NCBI GenBank assembly: GCA_005772945.1
Contig: SXIE01000229.1
Span: 1 to 7,287 of the forward strand
Direction: 5' to 3'
Length of the DNA stretch: 7,287 nt
From: Pseudomonadota bacterium
GTDB lineage: Bacteria > Myxococcota > UBA9042 > PHBI01
How positions within the stretch are numbered: position 1 is the stretch's first letter; each line of letters opens with the position of its first letter. This document shows, piece by piece, positions 1-5,951 of the stretch. Made by a program: the position numbers and the translations under genes. The notes under the pieces are model-generated. The model was not told the DNA's origin, did not search any database, and was given only the letters and a program-made list of their open reading frames with translations.

Positions 1-2517
1 CCGGATCGCGCCGCCCGCGCCCCGCAAGGGGCCGAGCGCGATCGAGCAGGACCTGATGGACCCGTCTCGGAGGAGGACCGGCACGTCCGCGAGCGTCTCG
101 GTGCGTCCGCTCAGCACCGCGGCGATGACGGCGCGGAAGTCGTCTGCGCGCTCGGGCGGTACCATCGGCGGCAGGGCGCCCAAGACCTCGCTCGCCGACC
201 AGCCGAAGAGCTGCGCCGCCGCCGGGTTCCACTGCGTCACGCGCGCGTTGGCGTCGTGCGCCACAATCGCCAACGGCGACGCGTCCACGACGCGGTCGAG
301 AAACGCGCGCGCCGCCGTGACCTCGCGCAGGAGAGTCACGCGCTCGGTGATGTCGTGCGAGAGGATGAAGATGCCCGCCGGCACCGGCGTGACGCTCAGC
401 TGGAAGTGCCCGGCCGAGCCGTCCTCGAATACGAACTCGGTCTCGAGGCGCTGCGGCGTCCGCTGCGTCATGCAGGTCTCGAGCGTCTCGAACAACGGCG
501 TGCGCTCGATCCCCGGGAAGCACGCCGTCATCGTGCGGCCGATCAGCTCCGCGCTCGGCTTGCGCGCTTGAAGCGCGGCGGTCGGGTTGAGGAAGACGTA
601 GCGCCAATCGAAGTCGACGAGCTGCGCGCCCTCGACCATGCCGGTGAGGACCTCCGCGTAGCGCGCCTCGAGCGCGCGGGTGTTGGCCCGCCCGCGCACG
701 GTAGCGATGCCGAACGCCAGGTCCTTCGCGAGCTCGCCGAGGATCGCCATCTCGTCGTCGTCGAACGTATCAGGTCCCGTCGAGCTGATGACCAAGGCCC
801 CCATGGTGCGCTCGGGGCCCGGCAACGGCAGGGCGGCGGCCGAGTGCAGGCCCAGCGCGCGGACGCGATCCCGGTAACGCGCGAGCGTGGACTCGGTCCG
901 GAGGTCGTTGACGACGACCGGCGCGCCCGTCGCAATCGCCTGGCCTGTGAGCGTGCGCGTGCCCTCGATCTTGTTCCACGTGGACGGATACTTGACCTGC
1001 GCGACCCCGTCGCCGGCACGCGCGATCCAATGGAGGGTTCGCGCGTCGTCGTATTCGGCAAAGGCCACCGCGCAGAAGCGGTACCCGCCCTCGCGTACGA
1101 CGAGCTCCGCGATGGCCTGCGCAAGAGAAGCTTCGTCGGTTGCGCGCGTCAGCGCCTCGTTGCAGCGACTCAACATGCGCAGCGCCCGGTTGCTGCGCTC
1201 GAGCGCGCGCGTACGCTCGGCCACGCGCGCTTCGAGGGTCGTCCCCCAGCGACGGCCGAACACGATCATCAGCGCGAGCAGAGCCAAGCCCATCACGCCG
1301 ACGACCACCGAGGCCGTCAGGCTCGCGCCTATGGCGTTCTCCAAGGCGCCCTGCCGACGCACGAGCAGGGCCGCCTCAATGCCTTGCATGTCCGCCACGC
1401 GCGCGCGGATCTCGGCGTTCACGCGCTCGGCGGAGCCTGCGCGCACGAAGGCGACGGCCGCATCGAGCCCCTGCTCGCGGCGGATGCGGATCGAGGCGTC
1501 GGCGAGCTCTGCGCTACGCGCCACAAGCTGCCGAAGTGCCGCAACCTGCTTCCGCTGCTCGGGAAGTTCCGCGGTTAGCTCCTCGAGCATCGCGAGATCG
1601 TGGCCCAAGCCGCTGAGGGTCTCGTCGACGTTGGCGAGCATCTCGTTTGCGCCCGTCAGCATGAAACCGCGGACGGTCGCGGCGCCGTGCTTGACGGCCG
1701 CATCGACGTTCTTGAGGTGCAGCTCGACCAGATACGAGCGGCGGACCCACCCCTCACTCTCGTGGACCCGCGACGTGTTGAGCGGCGAGGCCACAAAGAC
1801 GAACACCGTCATGACGGCGGTCGCCCCCATGCCCAAGATCGGCGCATGCCGTCGGAACGTCGGTGCGAGGGCCCGATCGGGCGCGGCGAGCAGGAAACCC
1901 ACCGCCATCATCAGGACCCCGAGTCCGGAATGCAGGGCGACGGACGGGCCGGTCAGCGTGTCGAAGTTGCCGAAGAGGCAGATGCCGACCGCGACCAGCG
2001 CCACCACGGCGGCCACAAGCGCCAGAACTTGCCCCAGATAGCCGCGGCGCACGTCGGCCAAGAGCAGCGCCCCGCCCAGAAACGCGAACGTCAGGGCGGT
2101 GACGGGCTGCATGCGTCCAGGGTGCAGCGGGAGGTCCGCCGCCACGAGGGTCTCTGGGAGAAGGAGCCGATCGATCCCGAGGTCCCAGCCGAACAGGTGC
2201 TGGCTGAGGTTCGCGAGCGCGAGGAGCAGCGCCGCGCCCGCCGCGATGCGTCCGATCCAAAGCGTCGCGCCAGGCGCGCGCCCCGGTTGCCAGAGCCCTA
2301 GCGACACGGCGGCCAGGAGCATCGCCACGGCCGTATTGGGCTGCATCGGGGACAAGCCCGGCACGAGGCATTTGAGGGCGTCGACGTTCCACGCCCAGCC
2401 TGTCAACGCCGCCACGGCGAGTAACGCCGGCACGGCGACCAGCGCGTGCCGTGCGCGCGTGTGCGTGCGACGGTGAGAACGCAAAGCCAACGAGGGTGAC
2501 TCGGTTATCGCATTCAC
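1..2517 (-). CDS. Membrane-bound CHASE3/GAF/PAS sensor protein, C-terminus beyond left edge
   Basis: This gene encodes a multi-domain signal-transduction sensor; 839 residues are visible and the frame is open to base 1. The start is a GTG at 2517-2515, chosen because GAGGA lies five bases upstream and the ATG two bases inside hits a stop at once. Residues 25-245 carry about seven hydrophobic segments. They include PGLSPMQPNTA (53-63), LGIDRLLLP (113-121) and PGRMQPVTALTF (133-144), resembling an uncharacterised membrane module known from PAS sensor kinases. Residues 248-390 look like CHASE3, with the RGFMLTG signature at 282-288 and a closing E-x-x-LL-x-x-R. Helix eight spans about 396-420. 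A GAF domain follows at about 445-605, with EGGYRFCAVAF at 476-486. PAS domains span about 617-725 (ending SHDITER) and 735-839 or beyond (WNPAAAQLFGWS at 763-774). The output domain, probably a histidine kinase but possibly GGDEF or another type, is not visible. The input signal is unknown. Confidence 0.9.
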   Translation of the reverse strand, partial: MNAITESPSLALRSHRRTHTRARHALVAVPALLAVAALTGWAWNVDALKCLVPGLSPMQPNTAVAMLLAAVSLGLWQPGRAPGATLWIGRIAAGAALLLALANLSQHLFGWDLGIDRLLLPETLVAADLPLHPGRMQPVTALTFAFLGGALLLADVRRGYLGQVLALVAAVVALVAVGICLFGNFDTLTGPSVALHSGLGVLMMAVGFLLAAPDRALAPTFRRHAPILGMGATAVMTVFVFVASPLNTSRVHESEGWVRRSYLVELHLKNVDAAVKHGAATVRGFMLTGANEMLANVDETLSGLGHDLAMLEELTAELPEQRKQVAALRQLVARSAELADASIRIRREQGLDAAVAFVRAGSAERVNAEIRARVADMQGIEAALLVRRQGALENAIGASLTASVVVGVMGLALLALMIVFGRRWGTTLEARVAERTRALERSNRALRMLSRCNEALTRATDEASLAQAIAELVVREGGYRFCAVAFAEYDDARTLHWIARAGDGVAQVKYPSTWNKIEGTRTLTGQAIATGAPVVVNDLRTESTLARYRDRVRALGLHSAAALPLPGPERTMGALVISSTGPDTFDDDEMAILGELAKDLAFGIATVRGRANTRALEARYAEVLTGMVEGAQLVDFDWRYVFLNPTAALQARKPSAELIGRTMTACFPGIERTPLFETLETCMTQRTPQRLETEFVFEDGSAGHFQLSVTPVPAGIFILSHDITERVTLLREVTAARAFLDRVVDASPLAIVAHDANARVTQWNPAAAQLFGWSASEVLGALPPMVPPERADDFRAVIAAVLSGRTETLADVPVLLRDGSIRSCSIALGPLRGAGGAIR

Positions 2518-2550
2518 GGGGTCCTCGCGGCAGACCCTCTTGGGGGGTCT
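2518..2550 (-). promoter_or_regulatory. Ribosome binding site and possible switching hairpin before the sensor gene
   Basis: In the minus-strand transcript, GAGGA (2526-2522) is a Shine-Dalgarno sequence five bases before the GTG. Just upstream, AGACCC (2550-2545) and GGGUCU (2537-2532) can form a six-pair stem with a seven-base loop. The same GGGUC (2537-2533) can instead pair with GACCC (2523-2519), placing the Shine-Dalgarno inside or beside that stem. The three complementary arms are visible in the sequence; any regulatory switching is inference. Confidence 0.35.
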
Positions 2551-2569
2551 CGGAGTCGGAAAGCTTGAC

Positions 2570-2639
2570 CGGACGCTAACACCCTGCCGACGGTCGAGCC
2601 TAGCGTCCGTGCAATGCGCCGTTCCGCACGTCGGACGCT
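2570..2639. repeat. Three copies of CGGACGCT in forward, reverse, forward order
   Basis: CGGACGCT occurs at 2570-2577 and 2632-2639 on the plus strand and in reverse complement at 2602-2609. The first two copies extend to a perfect 9-bp inverted repeat (CGGACGCTA at 2570-2578, TAGCGTCCG at 2601-2609) with a 22-bp spacer. Start-to-start distances are 32 and 30 bp, close to three helical turns. They lie 53-122 bp upstream of the sensor start, where operator sites would be expected. They could be transcription-factor half-sites or chance; the regulator is not identifiable here. Confidence 0.4.
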
Positions 2640-2822
2640 GCCGGGCGGCCTCGCACAAGGCCCGCGCGACGTCCGCGCTGCGGGCCGGGATGCGCCGAGG
2701 TCGACGCCGCGGATGTCCGCTCCGGCCGGGTCTGCCTCGCAAGACGTCTTCACGACGCGGTATTGACGCGGCGCAAATGTGCGATCGCGTTCAGCCGCCG
2801 CGCGTCTCCACGATCGCTGCGC

Positions 2823-2846
2823 GAACCCCGGAGGTGGAACCCCGGA
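2823..2846. repeat. Tandem 10-bp direct repeat after the VIT/VWA stop
   Basis: GAACCCCGGA occurs at 2823-2832 and again at 2837-2846, a 14-bp period, about 20-40 bases beyond the VIT/VWA stop in transcript sense. It lacks the dyad and U-tract of an intrinsic terminator. It may be a replication-slippage product; no function is apparent. Confidence 0.4.
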
Positions 2847-2864
2847 ACCCGCGCGGACCCACGC

Positions 2865-5186
2865 TCAGTGGGCGGCGCTCTTGAGGCGCTCGAGCTGCCC
2901 TGCGTCGAGCAGCTCGACGCCGCCCGGCGCGACCTTCACGACGAACCGTCCGATCCGCAGCGTCACCCGCTCGCCGAGCGCGAGCGCCTGCCGCACGCCG
3001 TCCCTGACCGTCCCGAGCTGAAGCCACGCGGCGCTGAACGGCGTGACGGTGATCGTCTCGGTGCCGCTGGCGCTAAGGCTCCCCTGGTCCACCCAGCCGC
3101 CATCCTCGCCGCGCCACGTGAACACGCGCCCTGCGACGTGCCGTACGATCGACACATCCGGTGCTCCGTCGCTCTTGTTCTTCAGCGTCTCGACGACCTG
3201 CGCCGCATCGACCGCGCGCCCGCCGCTGTCGCCGCGGAACCCTTCCGACGCCCCGCTCTTGGCGGCCTCGAGCATCACGCGCTCTTTGGTCTCGGGGCTC
3301 GGCGCCAGGCCGCCACCGCGGTTGTCGTCGCGGTCCCATGGCCCGTGCGGGTGCGGACGCGGAAAGCGGATGGGCGGCGGGCGCACCGGGATGATCGGGC
3401 GCTCGAAGTCGCGGTCGTCGACGACGAGCCAGCTCGTGTAGGGCGTCACGATTCCGTACTTCTTGGCGAGCTGGACGACCTCGTCCTTGAGCTCGCCGGT
3501 CTCCCCGTGCAGGCGAATCTGATCGAGCAGAAAGCCCACCTGCCGATGCGCCCAGAGGCTCGCGACCGCGTCGTTCTGGCTCTCGCGCGCCGGAAACAAT
3601 ACTTTGTACTCAAAGTTCTTCGTCGCCTTGCCGAGCTTGCCCGACAGCTTGACGACCACGTCCCCGTCGCCGCGATAGCGACCCGCGACGATGATCTGTC
3701 CGCCCTTGAACACATCCGGGATGGCCGACGGCTGCATCGCGTAGGCCTGCACGTCGGACGGGATCTCGAGCTTCACGTCGGTCAGGACCGGGTGCGCGAC
3801 CTGCTCGTAGAGCGCCGCGATGGGGCCCTTGACGTCCTCGTTGGGGCGCACGTAGTGGCTCGTTCCGCCGTGCTCGCCCGCGAGTCGATCGAGGAGGTGC
3901 GTATTCAGGTCCTCGCCAAGTCCGAGCACGAACACGCGCGCACGCGCGCTGCGACCGGGGGCATTCGTCGCGGGGAAGCGCTCAGCGCTCTTCGCGAGCG
4001 AATTGTGGTCGCGCGCGGCCCCCAGGATCTTGTCGACGTTCGTCTCGCCGACGGTCGGGCGCCCATCTGTAATGAAGAGGACCAGGTGCGCATCGCTCAC
4101 CTGTGTGTCGAGCGCCGAGGTCAGCGCGTCGTCGATGGCGGTGCCACCGGCCGCCTCGAAGCCGTCGACGAAGCGCCGTGCGCGCGCCTTGGCGTCGTCG
4201 CTGGCGGCCACGAGGCCGCTCGATGAGAAGCGCTCGACGTCCGAGGAGAAGCGGATGACGTTGAAGCGGTCGTCGTGCCCGAGGTGCTCGATGCAGTAGC
4301 GAAGCGCGGCCTTCGCCTGCTCGATCTTCGCGCCGGTCATCGAGCCCGAGGTGTCGAGGACGAACGTGATGTTCTTGCCCTGGATCTCCGCTTCCGCGTC
4401 GGCCGAGCGCGGGGCGGCGACCAAGAGGAAGTACCCCGGCTCACCCGCCGAGCGATGGGCGAGGACGTGAAGCCCGACGTCGTCCTCCGAGAGCCCGAAG
4501 TACACGACGAAGTCGCGATCGAGATACGCGCGCTCCTCTTCGAAGCCGACGACGACCCTCCGCTCGCCCTTGTGCGACACGCTGATCTTGTGGGTCGGCG
4601 AGTACACCGTGCGGATGGGGCGCGGGTGCGAGAACGTCGCCGTGAGCGTGAAGTCCTCGAGCGTCTTGGCCGCCGCCGAGGCCGTCTTGAGCGGATACAC
4701 CAGTCGCATCGCGCCGCCGACGAACTCGAGCGGCTGGAGAAACTTCAGCTTCAGTCGCTGGGTGCCGTGCGCGGGGATCGGGAAGATGCGCACCTGAAAC
4801 AGTTCCTTATCAACCCACTCGACGAGCCCCGGGTCGCGCACCCGGGCCACGATGTCGCGGTAGATGCGCGCGGCCTTGTCGCGGTCCAGCATGGCGCCCT
4901 TCTGGAGCTTGCCGTCGACCTCGAGCTCGAAGCCGATGACCGTCGCACCGCGCGGGACCGGGAAGAGATAGGTGGCCTCGAGTGGGCGCCCCGTGGGGTT
5001 CTTCCATGTCTGCGCGACGCTCGTGGTTGCGATTGCGGCCGTGCCCTCGATGTCGACGCGGTGGTGGACGAGCTGCGGGACGGGTGCCATGCGGTCGTCA
5101 GGGAGCAGAATTCCCTGGGCGTGGGCGCCACTGCTGAGGGCGGCGAGGGCCACGAGGGCAACGAGACTCGAAACAAAGCGCAGCAT
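2865..5186 (-). CDS. Secreted VIT and von Willebrand factor A domain protein
   Basis: This complete 773-residue protein resembles the inter-alpha-trypsin-inhibitor heavy-chain family. A Sec signal peptide covers residues 1-23, with a likely cleavage at AHA|Q; no lipobox cysteine is present. The VIT domain spans about 35-165. The VWA domain spans about 272-460 and has a full MIDAS metal site: DTSGS at 278-282, T349 in GGT and D374 in TDG. It should therefore bind a divalent cation and possibly a protein ligand. Family-typical blocks follow: LWAHRQVGFLLDQI (544-557) and KKYGIVTPYTSWLV (575-588). Next come a Pro/Arg/His-rich linker (about 596-625) and a C-terminal region (about 679-755) with VRHVAGRVF and ALGERVTLRIG, as in many bacterial members. 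No C-terminal helix or LPXTG anchor is seen, so the product is probably periplasmic or released. ATG 5186-5184 is supported by the Shine-Dalgarno just upstream. The ligand and physiological role are unknown. Confidence 0.95.
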   Translation of the reverse strand: MLRFVSSLVALVALAALSSGAHAQGILLPDDRMAPVPQLVHHRVDIEGTAAIATTSVAQTWKNPTGRPLEATYLFPVPRGATVIGFELEVDGKLQKGAMLDRDKAARIYRDIVARVRDPGLVEWVDKELFQVRIFPIPAHGTQRLKLKFLQPLEFVGGAMRLVYPLKTASAAAKTLEDFTLTATFSHPRPIRTVYSPTHKISVSHKGERRVVVGFEEERAYLDRDFVVYFGLSEDDVGLHVLAHRSAGEPGYFLLVAAPRSADAEAEIQGKNITFVLDTSGSMTGAKIEQAKAALRYCIEHLGHDDRFNVIRFSSDVERFSSSGLVAASDDAKARARRFVDGFEAAGGTAIDDALTSALDTQVSDAHLVLFITDGRPTVGETNVDKILGAARDHNSLAKSAERFPATNAPGRSARARVFVLGLGEDLNTHLLDRLAGEHGGTSHYVRPNEDVKGPIAALYEQVAHPVLTDVKLEIPSDVQAYAMQPSAIPDVFKGGQIIVAGRYRGDGDVVVKLSGKLGKATKNFEYKVLFPARESQNDAVASLWAHRQVGFLLDQIRLHGETGELKDEVVQLAKKYGIVTPYTSWLVVDDRDFERPIIPVRPPPIRFPRPHPHGPWDRDDNRGGGLAPSPETKERVMLEAAKSGASEGFRGDSGGRAVDAAQVVETLKNKSDGAPDVSIVRHVAGRVFTWRGEDGGWVDQGSLSASGTETITVTPFSAAWLQLGTVRDGVRQALALGERVTLRIGRFVVKVAPGGVELLDAGQLERLKSAAH

Positions 5187-5191
5187 GATCC

Positions 5192-5197
5192 CCTCCT
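5192..5197 (-). promoter_or_regulatory. Shine-Dalgarno of the VIT/VWA gene
   Basis: AGGAGG on the minus strand lies five bases upstream of the ATG at 5186-5184. This strong site fixes the start and gives a protein that begins directly with a good signal peptide. Confidence 0.8.
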
Positions 5198-5475
5198 AGC
5201 AACCCCGGAGCACGGCCAGCAGCGGGCATCTACGGCGCCGGCGCGTTTTCGGTCTCGCGTTCCGGACGCGATCGGCCGACTACATCAGTCAAGGGCCCCG
5301 AGAACCCTCGGCCCGCGGGAACAGCAAGCCCAGCAGGGAGTCGCGCGAACGTGCGTGCCTGTGAACCAGAAACCTCAGAATCCCCCGTATCCACGTCGGC
5401 CCAGGGTGCAGGCGCCCAAATGGATATCGGGGGAGCGCGCCGGACGGCGGCCCGGAAGCAAGCACTCGGGGTCGC

Positions 5476-5495
5476 GTCCGTTCGCGCGAACGGAC
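5476..5495. repeat. Perfect 20-bp palindrome, operator-like
   Basis: GTCCGTTCGCGCGAACGGAC is identical to its reverse complement. It lies about 70 bp upstream of the candidate -35 of the small gene and about 290 bp upstream of the VIT/VWA start. A partial copy of its right side, TCGCGCGAACG, recurs at 5341-5351. The uninterrupted symmetry suits a dimeric DNA-binding protein better than an RNA hairpin, and no U-tract follows closely. The binding protein is unknown. Confidence 0.5.
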
Positions 5496-5563
5496 TGGAA
5501 TCGCGAGGAAGTTTTTCGTTTCTTGTGCGTATGCGTGTGAGTGGGGAGGGGGACATCGAGAGA

Positions 5564-5592
5564 TTGCTTCCTCCCCGGAAGGTTGCTAGATT
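5564..5592 (+). promoter_or_regulatory. Candidate sigma-70 extended -10 promoter for the small gene
   Basis: TTGCTT (5564-5569, three of six matches to TTGACA) and TAGATT (5587-5592, four of six to TATAAT) are separated by exactly 17 bp. A TGC at 5584-5586 gives an extended -10 element. Transcription would begin near 5599, leaving a leader of about 57 nt. Two short dyads overlap it: CTTCC-N5-GGAAG (5567-5581) in the spacer and TTGC-N6-GCAA (5583-5596) around the -10. This is a pattern match only. Confidence 0.4.
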
Positions 5593-5642
5593 GCAAGTGT
5601 CGCCACTCGTTGGCTTTTGGTGGCCAGCGTGTGAACCGATTG

Positions 5643-5649
5643 AAGGAGG
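5643..5649 (+). promoter_or_regulatory. Very strong Shine-Dalgarno of the small gene
   Basis: AAGGAGG lies six bases before the ATG at 5656, near-ideal complementarity and spacing to the 16S rRNA 3' end. It is the main reason for calling this short frame a real gene. Confidence 0.8.
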
Positions 5650-5655
5650 TGGGAC

Positions 5656-5820
5656 ATGAGAAGCGCAAAATGGCTTCCCCGAGAACGGCTAGAGGAGCGC
5701 GAGCAGCGGCCGTATCTCGAAGCCCCGTCCCCGTACGACTACCGGCCTCTCCAACCGCCCAAGGCAGAGTCGCAGCAGGACGATGAAGAGTATCCAAGGG
5801 TCATCGAAATCGAGATGTGA
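5656..5820 (+). CDS. Small hydrophilic protein of unknown function, 54 aa
   Basis: This 54-codon frame (ATG 5656, TGA 5818-5820) is preceded by a near-perfect ribosome binding site and followed by a hairpin and an intrinsic terminator, so it looks like a complete monocistronic unit. The product starts MRSAKWLPRERLEEREQ, has a Pro/Tyr-rich middle (YLEAPSPYDYRPLQPP at 20-35), an acidic stretch (QQDDEEYP at 40-47) and a short strand-like end RVIEIEM. There is no signal peptide, membrane segment or cysteine, so it is probably cytoplasmic and partly disordered. I do not recognise the family. GC is about 59 % and third-position GC about 69 %, below the neighbours, with codons such as AGA, CTA, AAA and TAT. 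That may reflect weak codon selection in a short gene or foreign origin. It is divergent from the VIT/VWA gene and convergent with nnr. An alternative is a regulatory RNA that carries this frame by chance. Confidence 0.65.
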   Translation: MRSAKWLPRERLEEREQRPYLEAPSPYDYRPLQPPKAESQQDDEEYPRVIEIEM

Positions 5821-5823
5821 AAC

Positions 5824-5848
5824 GCGTCCTGGAGTCCAGCCAGGACGC
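5824..5848 (+). other. Perfect 9-bp hairpin directly after the small gene stop
   Basis: GCGTCCTGG (5824-5832) and CCAGGACGC (5840-5848) are exact reverse complements around a seven-base loop, three bases after the TGA. No T-tract follows, so it is probably not a terminator itself. It could protect the 3' end or slow ribosome release, or act as a structured RNA element. Confidence 0.6.
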
Positions 5849-5883
5849 CCCCTGACGAGGAGTTGAGAGCTGTGACGAGAGAG

Positions 5884-5915
5884 GCCGGCCCACCGCGAGG
5901 TGAGGTCGGCTTTTT
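5884..5915 (+). terminator. Rho-independent terminator of the small gene
   Basis: The left arm 5884-5894 (GCCGGCCCACC) pairs with 5899-5910 (GGTGAGGTCGGC) to give 11 pairs with one G-T wobble and one bulged A at 5903. The stem is closed by a GCGA tetraloop of the stable GNRA class and followed by TTTTT at 5911-5915. It lies 64 bases past the small gene stop and reads rightward. In the opposite direction the same hairpin would follow the nnr stop, but it lacks a U-tract on that side. Confidence 0.88.
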
Positions 5916-5951
5916 GCTTTCTGGGCCAGCTGCGACGACTCGGATGAGCGT

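Larger units (their letters stand above)
2518..2864. other. Intergenic region between the VIT/VWA gene and the sensor gene
   Basis: This 347-bp gap shows no convincing coding sequence. The longest minus-strand frame (2753-2514) lacks a ribosome binding site and is arginine- and alanine-rich, as expected of chance frames in GC-rich DNA. It contains the CGGACGCT motif set, the hairpin before the sensor start, a 10-bp palindrome AAGACGTCTT at 2741-2750, GCGATCGC at 2781-2788 and a short direct repeat near the VIT/VWA stop. I found no convincing -35/-10 pair and no U-tract terminator after the VIT/VWA gene. Confidence 0.6.
5187..5655. other. Divergent intergenic region between the VIT/VWA gene and the small gene
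   Basis: This 469-bp region separates the leftward VIT/VWA gene from the rightward small gene. It holds a 20-bp perfect palindrome (5476-5495), a candidate rightward promoter (5564-5592) and, nearer the VIT/VWA gene, an imperfect stem (CCGAG 5298-5302 with CTCGG 5307-5311). TTGACT on the minus strand (5292-5287) could be a -35 for the VIT/VWA gene, but no acceptable -10 lies at the right distance. Open frames through here have no ribosome binding sites and low-complexity composition, and I do not regard them as genes. Base composition is visibly less GC-rich from about 5500 onward. Confidence 0.6.

Noticed and set aside
256..1578. A 440-codon plus-strand frame and other overlapping frames across 56-2476
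   Set aside because: They are antisense or out of frame to the sensor gene, whose minus-strand frame gives continuous GAF and PAS sequence. No domain or start signal supports the others.
2741..2750. 10-bp palindrome AAGACGTCTT
   Set aside because: It is short, single-copy and not placed near a recognisable promoter; too weak to call as an operator.
2514..2753. A 79-codon minus-strand frame whose TGA overlaps the sensor GTG by four bases
   Set aside because: The overlap mimics translational coupling, but there is no ribosome binding site at its GTG and the product is Arg/Ala/Pro-rich with no recognisable feature.
2767..2802. Inverted pair CGCGGCG and CGCCGCG with a 22-bp spacer
   Set aside because: Seven-bp GC-only arms are expected by chance at this composition, and no T-tract follows.
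2763..5540. Long plus-strand open frames (2763-4226 and 4275-5540) opposite the VIT/VWA gene
   Set aside because: They are antisense to a protein with unmistakable VIT and VWA motifs, have arginine-rich low-information translations and no ribosome binding sites. They arise from strong third-position GC bias in the real gene.
5196..5589. GGTTGCTAG shared in opposite orientation at 5196-5204 (minus) and 5581-5589 (plus), upstream of both divergent genes
   Set aside because: The 9-mer overlaps different elements in each place (a Shine-Dalgarno and a -10), and the flanks differ. Probably coincidence.
5230..5797. Minus-strand frames at 5230-5556 and 5375-5797 and a plus-strand frame at 5351-5659
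   Set aside because: There are no ribosome binding sites, the composition is low-complexity, and they cross the palindrome, promoter-like region and small gene in other frames.
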